From: Clostridia bacterium
Lineage (GTDB): Bacteria > Bacillota > Clostridia > Christensenellales > Borkfalkiaceae
Reading direction: 5' to 3'
Assembly: GCA_021199295.1 (NCBI GenBank)
Contig: JAJQII010000015.1
Span: 1 to 43,479, forward strand
DNA length: 43,479 bases
In this document: positions 16,385 to 24,233 of the stretch, piece by piece
How positions within the stretch are numbered: position 1 is the stretch's first letter
Layout of the letters: each line of letters starts with the position of its first letter
Notes under the pieces: generated by a model
Database searches by the model: none
Told to the model about the DNA's origin: nothing
Seen by the model: only the letters and a program-made list of their open reading frames with translations
Made by a program: the position numbers and the translations under genes

Positions 16385-18799
16385 ATGTTAGCACCTTTAA
16401 GTTGGCTTAAAGATTACGTAGATATAGACGTTACGGCAGAAGAATTGCAACAAAAACTTTTTTCCTGCGGGTTTGAAGTTGAAGAACTTACTTATATAGG
16501 CAAAGATATCTCTGGCGTCGTGGTAGGCGAGGTTATTTCCTGCGAAAAACTCGAAGGAACGCACCTTTCGGTATGTAAAGTGGATTGCGGCGAAAAGGGA
16601 ACTTTCCAGATATGCTGCGGCGCGGATAACGTGAAAACGGGCATTAAAGCGCCCTGCGCGTTAGAAGGGGCAACAGTCTACGCCACCGCAAAAGACCATG
16701 TTACCGTAGAAGGCGTTATGAAGATAAAGAAGGGCAAACTTCGCGGAATAGATTCCGAAGGAATGCTTTGCGCAGGCGTGGAGATCGGCGTAAACGGCGA
16801 TATGTTCGACGGTGGCGACTATAACGGGCTTTTACTTCTCCCTTCCGACTGGAAAAACGGCGAAGACGTTAAAGGGCTTTTGGGGCTTGACGACTACATC
16901 TTTGATATAGCCGTCACGGCAAACAGACCTGACTGCCAGAGCATTTTAGGAATAGCCCGCGAGGTTGCCGCCGTTTTGAGTAAGCCCTTAAAACAGCCTG
17001 ATTACAGTTACACGGCGGTAAAAGATAATTCACGCAATGTGACAGTAACCATACTCGCGCCTGAACTTTGCCACCGCTACATTGCACATTATGTAAAGGA
17101 TATAAAAATCGCCCCGTCACCTTTATGGTTAAGGCGCAGGCTTGCTCTTTGCGGGCTGCGTTCTATAAACAACGTCGTTGATATAACTAACTTTATTCTT
17201 TTAGAGCTCGGACAACCCATGCACGCCTTTGACCTTGATACTATAGAAGGCAGCCAGATTGTTGTCCGCAGGGCGGAAAACGGCGAAGAAATAGTTACCC
17301 TTGACGATAAAACATTTAAACTGACCAATGATAATCTTTTAATTTGCGATGGCAGCAAACCTGCTGCGCTTGCGGGCATAATGGGCGGACTCAACACCGA
17401 AATAAAAGACGGAACTAAGGAAGTTTTGTTTGAAAGCGCCAAATTCGCACGCGACAACATAAGAAAATCCTCCCGTGCCCTGGGGCAAAAATCGGATTCA
17501 TCCGCACTGTTTGAAAAAGGTATTAACGAATACACCACCGAATGTGCGATGAAAAGGGCGCTGCACCTTATAGAACAATTGCAATGCGGCACTGTTACCG
17601 ATATAGGATGCGATGTTATTACCCCCTATTCCAATACGGGAACGAAAAAAATGACGGTAAGCGCGTCAAAAATAAACGCTCTGCTTGGCATTGAAGTACC
17701 AGAAGAAACAATGGCAGATATATTGCGCAGGTTAAGTTTCGGCGTAAATATACACGGGGACGAACTTGAACTTGAAGTTCCCCGCTGGCGCGAGGATATA
17801 GACCTTTATCCTGACATTGCCGAAGAAATTATAAGAATGTACGGTTATGAACACATTCACGGCACGTTCCTCCCCACGGCTACCATAACAAACGGCGGTT
17901 TTAACGAAAGCCAAAGAGCGGTAAACAGACTTAAGGACGTTCTTGCGGCAGAAGGCGTAATGGAAACATCCTCCTACTCCTTCTACTCCCAAAAGGATAT
18001 CGATATGCTTCTTTATCCCGAGGACGCGCCCGAACGCAAGTATATAAAAATCCTTAACCCCATAAGCGAAGAACTTTCGATTATGCGTACTACGCTTGCT
18101 CCCTCGATGGTAAACGTTATGGTACGCAACATGAAAAAGGGCAATTATGAGGGTTGCGTATACGAACTTGCAAAAGTTTATCTTCCCAAAGACCTGCCTT
18201 TAAACGACTTCCCCGAAGAAAAAATGATGCTTTGCATAGGCATGTGGGGAACTTGCACGTTCTTTAACCTGAAAGGTATTTGCGAAGCTATAGCCGAAAG
18301 CCTTAATATTAATTTTGAATACGAGCATACGGAAAAAAGTTTCCTGCATCCGGGCATTACCGCTAAAATTTTATGCAACAACATAGAATTAGGTTATTTA
18401 GGGCTGGTAAATCCCCCTGTCAGCGAAGCAATAGCAGCTGAAAGGCCTATGTATGTAGCCGAGATAAATTACGAGCTTTTGTCTGAATGTGCAAAACCTT
18501 TCAGATACGCGCCCCTTCCCAGATTTCCCGAAGTACAACGCGACCTTGCTTTAATTGCAGACAAGTCAATTACAAGCGGACAGATAGAAAATGAAATATG
18601 CGCTGCGTGCAAGTATGTCACCGACGTCAAACTTTTTGACATTTACGAAGGCAACCAGATTGAAAAGGGCAAAAAGAGCATGGCTTACAGCGTTACTTTT
18701 ACTCCTAAAGACGAAGCCTTAACAAACGAAAGGATAGACAGTTTCGTAAAAAAGATTTTAAGCAACCTGCAATACAAACTCAACGTAAAATTAAGATAA
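16385..18799 (+). CDS. pheT: Phenylalanine--tRNA ligase beta subunit
   Basis: 804 residues, the usual length. Order seen: EMAP/Trbp-like OB domain (~40-150), B3/B4 editing domain that clears mischarged Tyr (~210-385), B5 DNA-binding-like fold, the catalytically inactive class II-like core, and a C-terminal FDX-ACB anticodon-binding domain (PRFPEVQRDLALI to the end). AAAGGAGG ahead of the ATG. Controlled with pheS by the Phe T-box. Confidence 0.97.
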   Translation: MLAPLSWLKDYVDIDVTAEELQQKLFSCGFEVEELTYIGKDISGVVVGEVISCEKLEGTHLSVCKVDCGEKGTFQICCGADNVKTGIKAPCALEGATVYATAKDHVTVEGVMKIKKGKLRGIDSEGMLCAGVEIGVNGDMFDGGDYNGLLLLPSDWKNGEDVKGLLGLDDYIFDIAVTANRPDCQSILGIAREVAAVLSKPLKQPDYSYTAVKDNSRNVTVTILAPELCHRYIAHYVKDIKIAPSPLWLRRRLALCGLRSINNVVDITNFILLELGQPMHAFDLDTIEGSQIVVRRAENGEEIVTLDDKTFKLTNDNLLICDGSKPAALAGIMGGLNTEIKDGTKEVLFESAKFARDNIRKSSRALGQKSDSSALFEKGINEYTTECAMKRALHLIEQLQCGTVTDIGCDVITPYSNTGTKKMTVSASKINALLGIEVPEETMADILRRLSFGVNIHGDELELEVPRWREDIDLYPDIAEEIIRMYGYEHIHGTFLPTATITNGGFNESQRAVNRLKDVLAAEGVMETSSYSFYSQKDIDMLLYPEDAPERKYIKILNPISEELSIMRTTLAPSMVNVMVRNMKKGNYEGCVYELAKVYLPKDLPLNDFPEEKMMLCIGMWGTCTFFNLKGICEAIAESLNINFEYEHTEKSFLHPGITAKILCNNIELGYLGLVNPPVSEAIAAERPMYVAEINYELLSECAKPFRYAPLPRFPEVQRDLALIADKSITSGQIENEICAACKYVTDVKLFDIYEGNQIEKGKKSMAYSVTFTPKDEALTNERIDSFVKKILSNLQYKLNVKLR

Positions 18800-18813
18800 T
18801 TTTACACAATGCA

Positions 18814-18848
18814 CCGCCTGAATTTATTTCGGGCGGCGTTTTTTATTT
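18814..18848 (+). terminator. Terminator of pheST
   Basis: Stem CCGCCTGAA/TTCGGGCGG (18814-18822 and 18828-18836, one G-U pair) followed by CGTTTTTTATTT. Confidence 0.8.
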
Positions 18849-18896
18849 GCAAAACCGCCAAAAAATCACCTGGTTCATTAACAGCATTGCGTTTAT

Positions 18897-18925
18897 TTGA
18901 CTTTTTTATAATTTGAATATATAAT
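18897..18925 (+). promoter_or_regulatory. Promoter of ilvA-ridA
   Basis: -35 TTGACT (18897-18902), 17-bp spacer, -10 TATAAT (18920-18925). Transcription should begin near 18932, past the in-frame ATG at 18931. This rules that codon out and selects the ATG at 18958. Confidence 0.8.
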
Positions 18926-18957
18926 CAAGGATGAACGAAATTTTACAGGATTATCTT

Positions 18958-20160
18958 ATGCTTACATTAGACAAAGTTTATCACGCAAGTTATGTTCTTA
19001 AAGACGTTGTAAGGGAAACGGATATAATCCACTCCCCCGTCCTTTCTGAAATGAGTGGCTGCGAAGTTTATCTTAAAACAGAAAATTTACAGGTTACGGG
19101 TAGTTTCAAAGTCCGCGGGGCTTACTACAAGATATCGCAGCTTTCTGAACAAGAAAAAAAATGCGGCGTAGTGGCTTGCTCGGCAGGCAACCATGCCCAG
19201 GGCGTTGCCCTTGCCTCTAAAAAATTCGGGATAAAATCTATTATCTGCATGCCTGACGGCGCACCCATATCCAAGGTAGAGGCAACAAAGAGCTACGGGG
19301 CGGAAGTCGTGCTTGTCCCCGGCGTATACGATGACGCACATAATTATGCAGAAAAACTAAAGGAAGAAAAAGGTTACACCTTTATTCACCCCTTTGACGA
19401 TACCGACGTTATCGCAGGGCAGGCAACCATAGGCCTTGAAATTATTAACCAGCTTAAAGATGTAGACGTTATAGTTGTTCCCGTAGGCGGCGGCGGTCTT
19501 ATCTCGGGCGTTGCTTTCGCGATAAAGAGCCTTAACCCCTCTATCAGAGTGTATGGCGTGCAGTCCGCAGGCGCTCCGAGCATGCAAAAATCATTAAAAG
19601 AAGGCAAAATTATTACGCTGCCCTCGGTATCCACCATAGCTGACGGTATTGCGGTAAAAGAACCCGGCGTCGATACTTTTAACTACTGCTCCCACTATGT
19701 AGACGGCATTGTTACCGTTACCGACGAACAGGTTTCCGCCGCTATACTCGCTTTGATAGAAAAGCAGAAAATGATTGCCGAGGGCGCTGGCGCAGTTTCG
19801 CTTGCAGCCGTAATGTATGAAAAAATTCCCGATATTAAAGGTAAAAAAGTATGCTGTCTTATCTCAGGCGGCAATATAGACGTTACAATTTTGTCGAGAG
19901 TTATCAACCGCGGGCTTTTGATGAGCGGCAGAACGGCGAGAGAAACGCTGGAACTTGTGGATAAACCTGGGCAGCTTGTGGCTGTATCAAAAATAATTGC
20001 CGATTGCGGAGGTAACGTTACTTCCGTTCTGCACGAACGTTCTGACGAAGGCTCGGATATAAACGGCTGTTACTTAAGAATACAGATGGAAACACGTGAC
20101 TTTGATCACATAAAACTTATAGAGGACAGTTTAAAAGCGGCAGGATTCAAACTGCTTTGA
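18958..20160 (+). CDS. ilvA: Threonine ammonia-lyase (threonine dehydratase)
   Basis: About 400 residues. PLP enzyme turning threonine into 2-oxobutanoate and ammonia through a 2-aminocrotonate enamine. PLP lysine is Lys51 in SFKVRGA; the phosphate-binding glycine loop is VGGGGLISG. The C-terminal ~80 residues form an ACT-like domain (LVDKPGQLVAVSKIIADCGG), as in the ~400-residue single-ACT form. Start at 18958: ACAGGA lies 7 nt upstream and the sequence then opens MLTLDKVY, as in relatives. The upstream ATG (18931) sits at the transcription start. With no ilv genes beside it, a catabolic or isoleucine role cannot be separated. Confidence 0.93.
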   Translation: MLTLDKVYHASYVLKDVVRETDIIHSPVLSEMSGCEVYLKTENLQVTGSFKVRGAYYKISQLSEQEKKCGVVACSAGNHAQGVALASKKFGIKSIICMPDGAPISKVEATKSYGAEVVLVPGVYDDAHNYAEKLKEEKGYTFIHPFDDTDVIAGQATIGLEIINQLKDVDVIVVPVGGGGLISGVAFAIKSLNPSIRVYGVQSAGAPSMQKSLKEGKIITLPSVSTIADGIAVKEPGVDTFNYCSHYVDGIVTVTDEQVSAAILALIEKQKMIAEGAGAVSLAAVMYEKIPDIKGKKVCCLISGGNIDVTILSRVINRGLLMSGRTARETLELVDKPGQLVAVSKIIADCGGNVTSVLHERSDEGSDINGCYLRIQMETRDFDHIKLIEDSLKAAGFKLL

Positions 20161-20180
20161 AGTTAAAAGGAGAATAATTT

Positions 20181-20552
20181 ATGGAAACAGTCAGCACTGT
20201 AACCGCCCCTGCGGCAATAGGCCCTTATTCACAGGCAAAAATATGCGGAGGGCTTGTATATACATCGGGACAAATCCCCGTTAATCCCGCAAACGGAATG
20301 ATAGAAAGCAATGACATTGCAGGACAGACAGAACAGGTCTGCGTAAACATTGCGAATCTGCTTGAAGCCGCGGGCAGCGACATAGAAAAAGTAGTAAAAA
20401 CAGTATGTTTTTTAAGCGATATAAATAATTTTGCGGCATTTAATGCCGTATACGAAAAATACTTCACCTCTAAACCTGCAAGAAGTTGCGTAGCCGTAAA
20501 GGACATTCCCAAGGGGTGTCTTGTAGAAATAGAGTGCATTGCTGAACTTTAA
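20181..20552 (+). CDS. ridA: RidA-family enamine/imine deaminase
   Basis: 123 residues, the usual size for the trimeric YjgF/RidA fold. It hydrolyses the 2-aminoacrylate and 2-aminocrotonate enamines released by PLP dehydratases. Seen: AIGPYSQA (12-19), TSGQIP (28-33), Arg101 in PARSCVAV that grips the substrate carboxylate, and the C-terminal VEIECIA with Glu117. It lies 20 nt after ilvA with an AGGAGA site, so the enzyme that makes the enamine and the one that destroys it are produced together. Confidence 0.95.
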   Translation: METVSTVTAPAAIGPYSQAKICGGLVYTSGQIPVNPANGMIESNDIAGQTEQVCVNIANLLEAAGSDIEKVVKTVCFLSDINNFAAFNAVYEKYFTSKPARSCVAVKDIPKGCLVEIECIAEL

Positions 20553-20561
20553 AAACATGGC

Positions 20562-20597
20562 AAAAAGCACAAGGCTTTTTACTTATGCGTTTTTTAT
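20562..20597 (+). terminator. Probable terminator after ridA
   Basis: A 7-bp stem AAAAAGC/GCTTTTT (20562-20568, 20574-20580) with a second T run GTTTTTTATT following. Mostly A/T pairs, so moderate strength. Confidence 0.5.
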
Positions 20598-20626
20598 TTG
20601 ACTTAGCACCCAGTATGTTGTAAAAT
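20598..20626 (+). promoter_or_regulatory. Promoter of degV
   Basis: -35 TTGACT (20598-20603), 17-bp spacer, -10 TAAAAT (20621-20626). Confidence 0.75.
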
Positions 20627-20662
20627 ATATTCATTACTTTAACAGGAGTAAATTTTCGATTT

Positions 20663-21535
20663 ATGAAAGTAGCAATTGTAGCAGACAGTAACAGCGGAAT
20701 AACCCAAGCCGAAGCAAAAGAATTGGGCATGACGGTTATTCCCACCCCCTCTATTATAGACGGCGTGTCTTTTTTGGAAGACATCAATCTTACACAGGAA
20801 GAATTCTACGAAAAACTTAAGGATGACTCTGTAAACGTATCGTCTTCACAGCCGAGTTCTTACGATATAAGCGAAACGTGGAAAAAACTTCTTACCGAAT
20901 ACGACGAAGTTGTATTTATCCCCATCTCGAGCGGACTTTCCGAAACGATGCACTCAGCACAACACCTTGCCGAAGAACCTGAATTTAAAGGTAAGGTTTT
21001 TGTTATAGACAACAAACGCGTTTCGATTACACAGAAAAGTGCCTCTTTAGATGCGCTTGCCCTTGCAAAACAAGGCAAATCGGGCAAAGAAATTGCCGAC
21101 TGGCTTATGGAAACTTCTATGAATTCCAGCATATACATTACGGTAAACACGTTAAAATATCTTAAAAAAGGCGGAAGGCTTACCCCTGCCGTTGCGGCGA
21201 TAGGCACACTGCTTAAGATCAAGCCCGTTTTGCAGATACAAGGCGCTAAACTTGACCAGTATGCAAAGCCCAGAAAGATGCACGATGCAAAGCAGATTAT
21301 GCTTGACGCTGTTAAAAAAGACCTTGACACAAGGTTTAACGAACTTTACAAAGCTGGCAAAATGCGCTTGTTTATAGCACATACCGAAAACTTTGCCGAA
21401 GCAGAGATATTCAAAAAGGAAGCTGAAGAATACCTTGGCTTGCCTGTAGAATATATCTCTCCCCTTTCGCTCAGCGTATCAGTACATATCGGTCCAGGAT
21501 CACTTGCACTTGCATGCGCCCAGGTTGAAAGATAA
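20663..21535 (+). CDS. DegV-family fatty-acid-binding protein
   Basis: 290 residues, the usual DegV/EDD-fold length. Family members bind one fatty-acid chain and, in Bacillota, act as FakB subunits that present fatty acids to the kinase FakA for phospholipid synthesis. Seen: opening strand with DSNSGI, SSSQPSSYDI, SSGLSETM, the YLKKGGRL turn and the C-terminal VHIGPGSLALAC, all typical. No fakA gene is in the window. Monocistronic, with its own promoter and terminator. Confidence 0.92.
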   Translation: MKVAIVADSNSGITQAEAKELGMTVIPTPSIIDGVSFLEDINLTQEEFYEKLKDDSVNVSSSQPSSYDISETWKKLLTEYDEVVFIPISSGLSETMHSAQHLAEEPEFKGKVFVIDNKRVSITQKSASLDALALAKQGKSGKEIADWLMETSMNSSIYITVNTLKYLKKGGRLTPAVAAIGTLLKIKPVLQIQGAKLDQYAKPRKMHDAKQIMLDAVKKDLDTRFNELYKAGKMRLFIAHTENFAEAEIFKKEAEEYLGLPVEYISPLSLSVSVHIGPGSLALACAQVER

Positions 21536-21556
21536 AAATTAATAAAAACTTTACTT

Positions 21557-21597
21557 TCGGGTTTTACTTTTCGTAAAGCCCGATATTTTTATCTTTT
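21557..21597 (+). terminator. Terminator of degV overlapping the end of the convergent gene
   Basis: An 11-bp stem (21557-21567 with 21573-21583, one G-U pair) and tail TATTTTTATCTTTT. The hairpin extends into the last codons of the facing YihY-family gene. Confidence 0.8.
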
Positions 21598-22385
21598 ACA
21601 TATTTATCTGTCGGCGGAACGGCATACCTGCCGTTATATATTACCCCGATTATAAAACTGTTCATCATAAGGTAACACCACAACAAAAACACAATAAGCG
21701 AGGCAATTTTACCGTAAAGTTTGGCAGGGTTTGCAAATTTAAGGTAAATGGCAAAACCCGCCCCACATATAACCCACAAAAGCACTGATAGTAAACTGCC
21801 TGGTAAAACCTGTGAAAACCTGATTTTGTACGGGCAGATAAATAAATTTAAAAGTATAGCGGCAAATATCGCAACAGCCAAAGCAAAAGAATAAATTATA
21901 AGTTCTGCCCACACTTTCCCCAAAATATTATAAATCAACCTGCCGCCGAACACCAGCATACTTACTGCCAAGAAAGTCAAAAATAAAGCGGCAACAATAA
22001 TACCAAGCGAATACAGTCTTAATTTTATGCCGCCCTTTTTAAAACTGCTGCCATAAATTATTTCGCCGCTGCGCCTTAAGTGAAAGAAAAAATTAGTTGA
22101 TGAATAAAGCGTGGTAACAATAAAAATTATTCCCGCACCAGACGTCGCACTGAGGGCATTTACCTGAAGGTCTTCAACAAGCGGAGCAGCGGCAGACAAT
22201 ACGGGCATATTAGTAATTGCCGATACTTCCACCTTACCGAAAAAAAGCGAAAGCCAAAATAAAAACGGGGCAAGACTCATAAGAAAAAAGTAAACGAGAG
22301 TTCCCGATATTGTTGTAAAACGTTTGTCGGAATAATATTTAAATGTATTTACAAAATAACTTATGATTTTGTTAGCGTTTTCCAT
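21564..22385 (-). CDS. YihY/BrkB-family inner membrane protein
   Basis: 273 residues with about six hydrophobic segments. Family-typical parts: a basic N-terminus, VYFFLMSLAPFLFWLSLF for the first membrane span, SSTNFFFHLRRSGEIIYG, and a WCYLMMNSFIIGVIYN close. YihY/BrkB proteins have no settled molecular function; transport and envelope roles have been suggested. Transcribed alone toward degV. Confidence 0.85.
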   Translation of the reverse strand: MENANKIISYFVNTFKYYSDKRFTTISGTLVYFFLMSLAPFLFWLSLFFGKVEVSAITNMPVLSAAAPLVEDLQVNALSATSGAGIIFIVTTLYSSTNFFFHLRRSGEIIYGSSFKKGGIKLRLYSLGIIVAALFLTFLAVSMLVFGGRLIYNILGKVWAELIIYSFALAVAIFAAILLNLFICPYKIRFSQVLPGSLLSVLLWVICGAGFAIYLKFANPAKLYGKIASLIVFLLWCYLMMNSFIIGVIYNGRYAVPPTDKYVKDKNIGLYEK

Positions 22386-22413
22386 ATCAGTATTTTTAGC
22401 TTAACTATCGGGC

Positions 22414-22441
22414 ATTATACCAATAATTTTAATCTTTACAA
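22414..22441 (-). promoter_or_regulatory. Promoter of the YihY-family gene
   Basis: Minus strand: -35 TTGTAA (22436-22441), 16-bp spacer, -10 TATAAT (22414-22419). Confidence 0.65.
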
Positions 22442-22474
22442 AGTACTATGTGTGACATAATATGCTATTTTTAT

Positions 22475-22510
22475 ACATAAAAAGAGGCTGAAATGCCAGT
22501 TTCAACCTCT
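22475..22510 (-). terminator. Terminator of the feo/ATP-grasp operon
   Basis: An 11-bp stem (22500-22510 with 22483-22493, one G-U pair), loop of 6, and minus-strand tail TTTTTATG. It closes the four-gene operon that begins with feoA. Confidence 0.85.
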
Positions 22511-22521
22511 ACTTACCACAA

Positions 22522-23397
22522 TCAATAAATTTTTTTGTAAATGCTTTCTGCATACGCTCTTGCAACGTTTATTCCCGTTACCCCCTCTATCCCGCCGAAG
22601 AAGGCATTGGAATTTACTTCGCAAACAAGACAGCCACTATTACCAAAGAGCAAATCAATACCGCAATAATCAAGCCCTAAAACTTTGGCAACGCGGCAAC
22701 AAATATCTTCCACCTCTGCCGTAATTTTAACATTTTCACCTTTACCGCCGAGCTCTATATTAGAACGGAAATCTGTCAGAGATGTCCGCTTCATAGCGGC
22801 AATACATTTACCGTCTATAACAATCACCCGCAAATCCGTACCGCTACTTTCTGCAATATACTGCTGAAAAAGATGCGGCACGCATTTTAAGTTCTGCATT
22901 ATTTTTAATAACTCTTCCCTGCTGTCCGCTTTGAAAACTCCCTTGCCCAGAGAGCCGTAACTGCTTTTTATAATCACAGGGTAACCGAGTTCTTTTTCTA
23001 TAAACTCAACTGAAGAAATTTTTATTTGGGCATTTTCATCGTAACATAAAAGTCCCGAGATTGTCTTAGGCATTTGTATACCGTGATTTGAAAGTTCAAT
23101 CGCGGTAACCATTTTATCGTCGCAATCACATATTGCTTTATGGCTGTTGAAAAGCCGTAAACCACATTTTTCAAGCATTTGAGAAACGTATTTATCCTTG
23201 TCAAGATATATGCAAAAATCGTAATCTTTTACGCGGCACTCAATATCACCGCCGTTTATTATTGCCGCGAAAAAATCGTTTTGCCTTACGTCTATCTGCA
23301 CGCCGAGTTTTGCAAACTCCTCTTTTAGCCTTGCCGATTGGTATTCACCCGATTTAAGCTGTGAATACGCGTTATTTAAAATAAGACCTCTTTTCAT
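22522..23397 (-). CDS. RimK-type ATP-grasp ligase
   Basis: 291 residues. ATP-grasp enzymes of the RimK group join an amino acid, often glutamate, to a carboxylate through an acyl-phosphate. Seen: the central ATP-grasp domain with YPVIIKSSYGSLGKGVF (ATP lysine and glycine loop), DLRVIVIDGKCIAAMKR, and the metal-binding ending CEVNSNAFFGGIEGVTG. The N-terminal ~100 residues are the variable pre-ATP-grasp domain. Substrate unknown. It overlaps the preceding pseudouridine synthase gene by 4 nt, so it is the last gene of the feoAB operon. Confidence 0.85.
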   Translation of the reverse strand: MKRGLILNNAYSQLKSGEYQSARLKEEFAKLGVQIDVRQNDFFAAIINGGDIECRVKDYDFCIYLDKDKYVSQMLEKCGLRLFNSHKAICDCDDKMVTAIELSNHGIQMPKTISGLLCYDENAQIKISSVEFIEKELGYPVIIKSSYGSLGKGVFKADSREELLKIMQNLKCVPHLFQQYIAESSGTDLRVIVIDGKCIAAMKRTSLTDFRSNIELGGKGENVKITAEVEDICCRVAKVLGLDYCGIDLLFGNSGCLVCEVNSNAFFGGIEGVTGINVARAYAESIYKKIY

Positions 23398-24233
23398 TTT
23401 TCACCGTTTAATATATCCTGAGGCAACTCTAAGCTATATGTGCTCGTAAATGTTTTACCGTTTAGGTAAGAATACTTGCCGCCCAAACTGAATTTTAACT
23501 GCTTGGCAATAAGGCATTGCCGCTTTAAGGCATATTTTTTATTTAAATTTCTGTCGCCGTACTTTTCATCGCCCAACACGGGGCAACCGATATGCGCCAT
23601 ATGCGCCCGTATCTGATGCGTTTTCCCGGTATGCAGAGTTATACCAACTATAGCTATGTCGCCTTTCGCCTTTAAAACTTTGTATTCGGTTTCTATCCTG
23701 ACATATCCGTTTTTAGGCACGTCGGAAATCTGTACCAACGCCGAAAAAGCATCTTTTTTGAGATATGCACAAATTTTTTGTGATGATACGGCAAAACTGT
23801 TTTTACATAATGCTATATAATTTTTTTGTATATTTTGCGTTTTGAAAGCGTCAATAAGCGTCTTTTCGGCATCATCCGTCTTTGCGAACGCCATAAGCCC
23901 TTTTGTATTACGGTCTAACCTGTGTACAGGGCGGCATTTCTCTGAAAGCTCATACGCAAGAGCTTCAGCTGAAACGCCGTCGGGCTTGTCGCTGATAAGT
24001 ATATTTTCATCCTCATAAATTATAGTATGGCTTGGCTTTGCCTCTTGCAAAGGCGTTGTGTAATAAATAACCTCGTCTCCGATTTTTACAGGTATATCCG
24101 AACAAACCCGCACCCCGTTCACCTTTATATCCTTACTTTTTAAAAGACGCGAAAAGACAAAGCTACCCTGAGGGTAAACTTCGTCGGTAAAATCTCTTAA
24201 AGATAAATTTTTGTGAACGACAAATTTTTTCAT
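23394..24233 (-). CDS. RluA-family pseudouridine synthase
   Basis: 279 residues. N-terminal S4-like RNA-binding region (~10-60), then the catalytic domain with HRLDRNTKG (catalytic Asp107) and TGKTHQIRAHMAHIGCPVLGD. The target uridine in rRNA or tRNA cannot be told from sequence alone. Both ends overlap neighbours by 4 nt (feoB upstream, ATP-grasp downstream). Confidence 0.92.
   Translation of the reverse strand: MKKFVVHKNLSLRDFTDEVYPQGSFVFSRLLKSKDIKVNGVRVCSDIPVKIGDEVIYYTTPLQEAKPSHTIIYEDENILISDKPDGVSAEALAYELSEKCRPVHRLDRNTKGLMAFAKTDDAEKTLIDAFKTQNIQKNYIALCKNSFAVSSQKICAYLKKDAFSALVQISDVPKNGYVRIETEYKVLKAKGDIAIVGITLHTGKTHQIRAHMAHIGCPVLGDEKYGDRNLNKKYALKRQCLIAKQLKFSLGGKYSYLNGKTFTSTYSLELPQDILNGEK

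Noticed and set aside
18931-18957. N-terminal extension of ilvA from ATG 18931
   Set aside because: That ATG lies at the predicted transcription start, without a leader or properly spaced ribosome site; the ATG at 18958 has both.
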